This document shows, in pieces, positions 14,164 through 14,964 of a stretch of DNA of 14,964 nucleotides; the first letter of the stretch is position 1; every line of letters begins with the position of its first letter. Location: contig JAMFST010000731.1 in NCBI GenBank assembly GCA_026225435.1, positions 1 through 14,964 on the forward strand, given 5' to 3'. This DNA is from Labilithrix luteola (lineage in GTDB: Bacteria > Myxococcota_A > Polyangia > Polyangiales > Polyangiaceae). The notes beneath the pieces are model-generated. The model saw only the letters and a program-made list of their open reading frames with translations. It did not search any database and was not told the origin of the DNA. The position numbers and the translations under genes were made by a program.

Positions 14164-14197
14164 GTCCTGTCGTTCGTTCACTAGCGTACGACAGGAC
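14164..14197. promoter_or_regulatory. 34-bp dyad, candidate operator of the right arm
   Basis: GTCCTGTCGT (14164-14173) and ACGACAGGAC (14188-14197) are perfect 10-bp inverted arms around 14 bp. Partial symmetry continues inward, giving 13 of 17 matching pairs overall. It lies between the marR stop and the dehydrogenase start, next to the GAGGAG ribosome binding site. On the minus strand a possible -35 GAGACA (14206-14211) and -10 TACGCT (14183-14188), 17 bp apart, would overlap it. No T-run is attached, so an operator is more likely than a terminator. Confidence 0.5.
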
Positions 14198-14213
14198 CAG
14201 GCTCGTGTCTCGA

Positions 14214-14732
14214 TCAGGGTTTTGCGGCCAGGTACGCCAGCAGGTTGTGCTTCATGGCGCTGAGCGTCTTGGCGGTGGTCTCCAGGTTGCCGTCGAGGAG
14301 GCCGGACTGGATCTCGAGGTTCATCTTGTGGCTGGTCTTGCGCATGCGCGCGATCAGCTGCTGGCTCTTGGGCTGGAGAAACACGCGATTGACGCGCCGG
14401 TCCGTCGCGTCCGCGTCACGGCGCACCAGGCCTGACTTCTCCAGCCGATCGATGAGCCCTCCGATGGCCACCTTGCCGAGATCGAGCTCCTCGGCGAGCT
14501 GCGACTGCGTCATCCCGTCTTCGCGCGAGAGATAGGCGAGCACCCACCACTGCGAGCGGGTGACGTTGAGCGGCTTGAGGCAGCGATCGAAGGCGCTGCG
14601 CCGCAACCGCGACACGTCGTGGATGAGGAAGCCGAGGCGCAGCTCCCAGTCGAGCTCGTCGAACTTCCCTTGCACCGGGCGAACCGGCGGCGGCTCGGCG
14701 CGACGGGAAACCTTCTTGGCAGTGGCCGGCAT
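14214..14732 (-). CDS. MarR family transcriptional regulator
   Basis: The 172-residue protein has a MarR-type winged helix in its middle: LNVTRSQWWVLAYLSREDG, then MTQSQLAEELDLGKVAIGGL (recognition helix), DRLEKSGLVRRDADATDRR (wing, with the conserved D-x-R-R) and VFLQPKSQQLI. Flanking helices would form the dimer interface and ligand cleft. About 25 N-terminal residues are basic and Pro-rich. Characterised relatives such as BadR and HcaR repress aromatic or alicyclic acid operons and respond to a CoA thioester, which would fit here. It starts 10 nt after the stop of the upstream SDR and is followed by the dehydrogenase, so it may be cotranscribed with both. The dyad just downstream of it is its most obvious candidate target. 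Confidence 0.9.
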   Translation of the reverse strand: MPATAKKVSRRAEPPPVRPVQGKFDELDWELRLGFLIHDVSRLRRSAFDRCLKPLNVTRSQWWVLAYLSREDGMTQSQLAEELDLGKVAIGGLIDRLEKSGLVRRDADATDRRVNRVFLQPKSQQLIARMRKTSHKMNLEIQSGLLDGNLETTAKTLSAMKHNLLAYLAAKP

Positions 14733-14741
14733 GATCGCTTT

Positions 14742-14747
14742 TTTATA
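14742..14747 (-). promoter_or_regulatory. Possible -10 element (TATAAA) before marR
   Basis: On the minus strand TATAAA overlaps the stop of the upstream SDR and ends 9 nt before the marR ATG. It would give an almost leaderless marR transcript. No convincing -35 element was found, and the marR ATG has no clear Shine-Dalgarno. Confidence 0.2.
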
Positions 14748-14964
14748 CCGGATCCCAGGTGAAGACGTCGGACGAGCGATCGAGATCGTAGAAGTCCGCC
14801 TTGAGCATCGGCAGCGCGTTCGAGAGCACCGTCTCGGGCGTCCAGCCGTCGCCGGCGTGCGCGCTGCGGATCGGGCGCGGCTGGCTGAAGAGGAAGATCT
14901 CGTTGTTTCGCACCCCGAAGATCTGCCCGCTCACGTCGCTGGCGCCGTCGGCGCAGAGGCCCAC
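14743..14964 (-). CDS. SDR oxidoreductase, MFE-2-like, C-terminal part (5' end outside window)
   Basis: These are the last 73 codons of a gene that continues beyond the right edge, so the first visible residue is a Val codon and not a start. The visible end reads GQIFGVRNNEIFLFSQPRP, then a GWTPETV block and a final DVFTWDPV. This matches my memory of the C-termini of SDR dehydrogenases related to the 3-hydroxyacyl-CoA dehydrogenase domain of peroxisomal multifunctional enzyme 2. If so, it would supply the 3-hydroxyacyl-CoA oxidation step otherwise missing from the window. The nucleotide-binding and catalytic motifs lie outside, so activity cannot be judged. It is upstream of, and in line with, marR. 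Confidence 0.7.
   Translation of the reverse strand: MGLCADGASDVSGQIFGVRNNEIFLFSQPRPIRSAHAGDGWTPETVLSNALPMLKADFYDLDRSSDVFTWDPV

Noticed and set aside
13143..14435. 430-codon plus-strand open frame opposite the second dehydrogenase and marR
   Set aside because: It has shadow composition and spans two well-supported minus-strand genes and the dyad between them.

Overview
The window is high-GC, gene-dense bacterial DNA with short intergenic gaps and Shine-Dalgarno-type starts. The left-edge tetratricopeptide protein and the STAS-like small protein are of a kind I associate with Myxococcota and related delta-type proteobacteria. That placement is inference, because the sequence contains no rRNA or other phylogenetic marker. 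I saw no tRNA, rRNA, insertion sequence, CRISPR array or phage gene.

Layout. (1) Positions 1-1074 hold the C-terminal part of a TPR protein (+) and a convergent STAS-like hypothetical gene (-), both apparently unrelated to what follows. (2) Positions 1291-10871 form a long left-to-right acyl-CoA gene cluster. In order it encodes a TetR regulator, an AliB-like acyl-CoA dehydrogenase, a PECR-like SDR, an enoyl-CoA hydratase, an AMP-forming acyl-CoA ligase, an APH-type small-molecule kinase, a DUF6285-like small protein, a DUF7064/7065-like protein, a DECR-like SDR and a crotonase with an isomerase-type active site. Several neighbours overlap by 4 nt (ATGA or GTGA), which indicates one translationally coupled operon. 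(3) Positions 11004-14964 run right to left: a truncated MFE-2-like SDR at the right edge, a MarR regulator, a second AliB-like dehydrogenase, a second PECR-like SDR and an MBL-fold hydrolase. The two arms converge at about 10.9 kb.

How the genes may work together. The ligase would activate a carboxylic acid to its CoA thioester. The AliB-like dehydrogenases would introduce ring or alpha-beta unsaturation. The hydratase, the isomerase-like crotonase and the three enoyl/dienoyl-reductase-like SDRs would hydrate, shift or remove double bonds. The kinase plus DUF6285-like protein recalls the LvaAB pair of levulinate catabolism, which phosphorylates a 4-hydroxyacyl-CoA so that the hydroxyl can be eliminated by an acyl-CoA dehydrogenase. 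The best overall reading is a catabolic island for a cyclic, branched or hydroxylated carboxylic acid (alicyclic, terpenoid or steroid-fragment type), with TetR and MarR regulators sensing CoA thioesters or the free acid. The substrate cannot be read from the sequence.

The most striking structural point is that the dehydrogenase + PECR-like SDR pair occurs twice, once on each arm in opposite orientation. Each copy stands behind a transcription regulator gene and has its own palindromic candidate operator.
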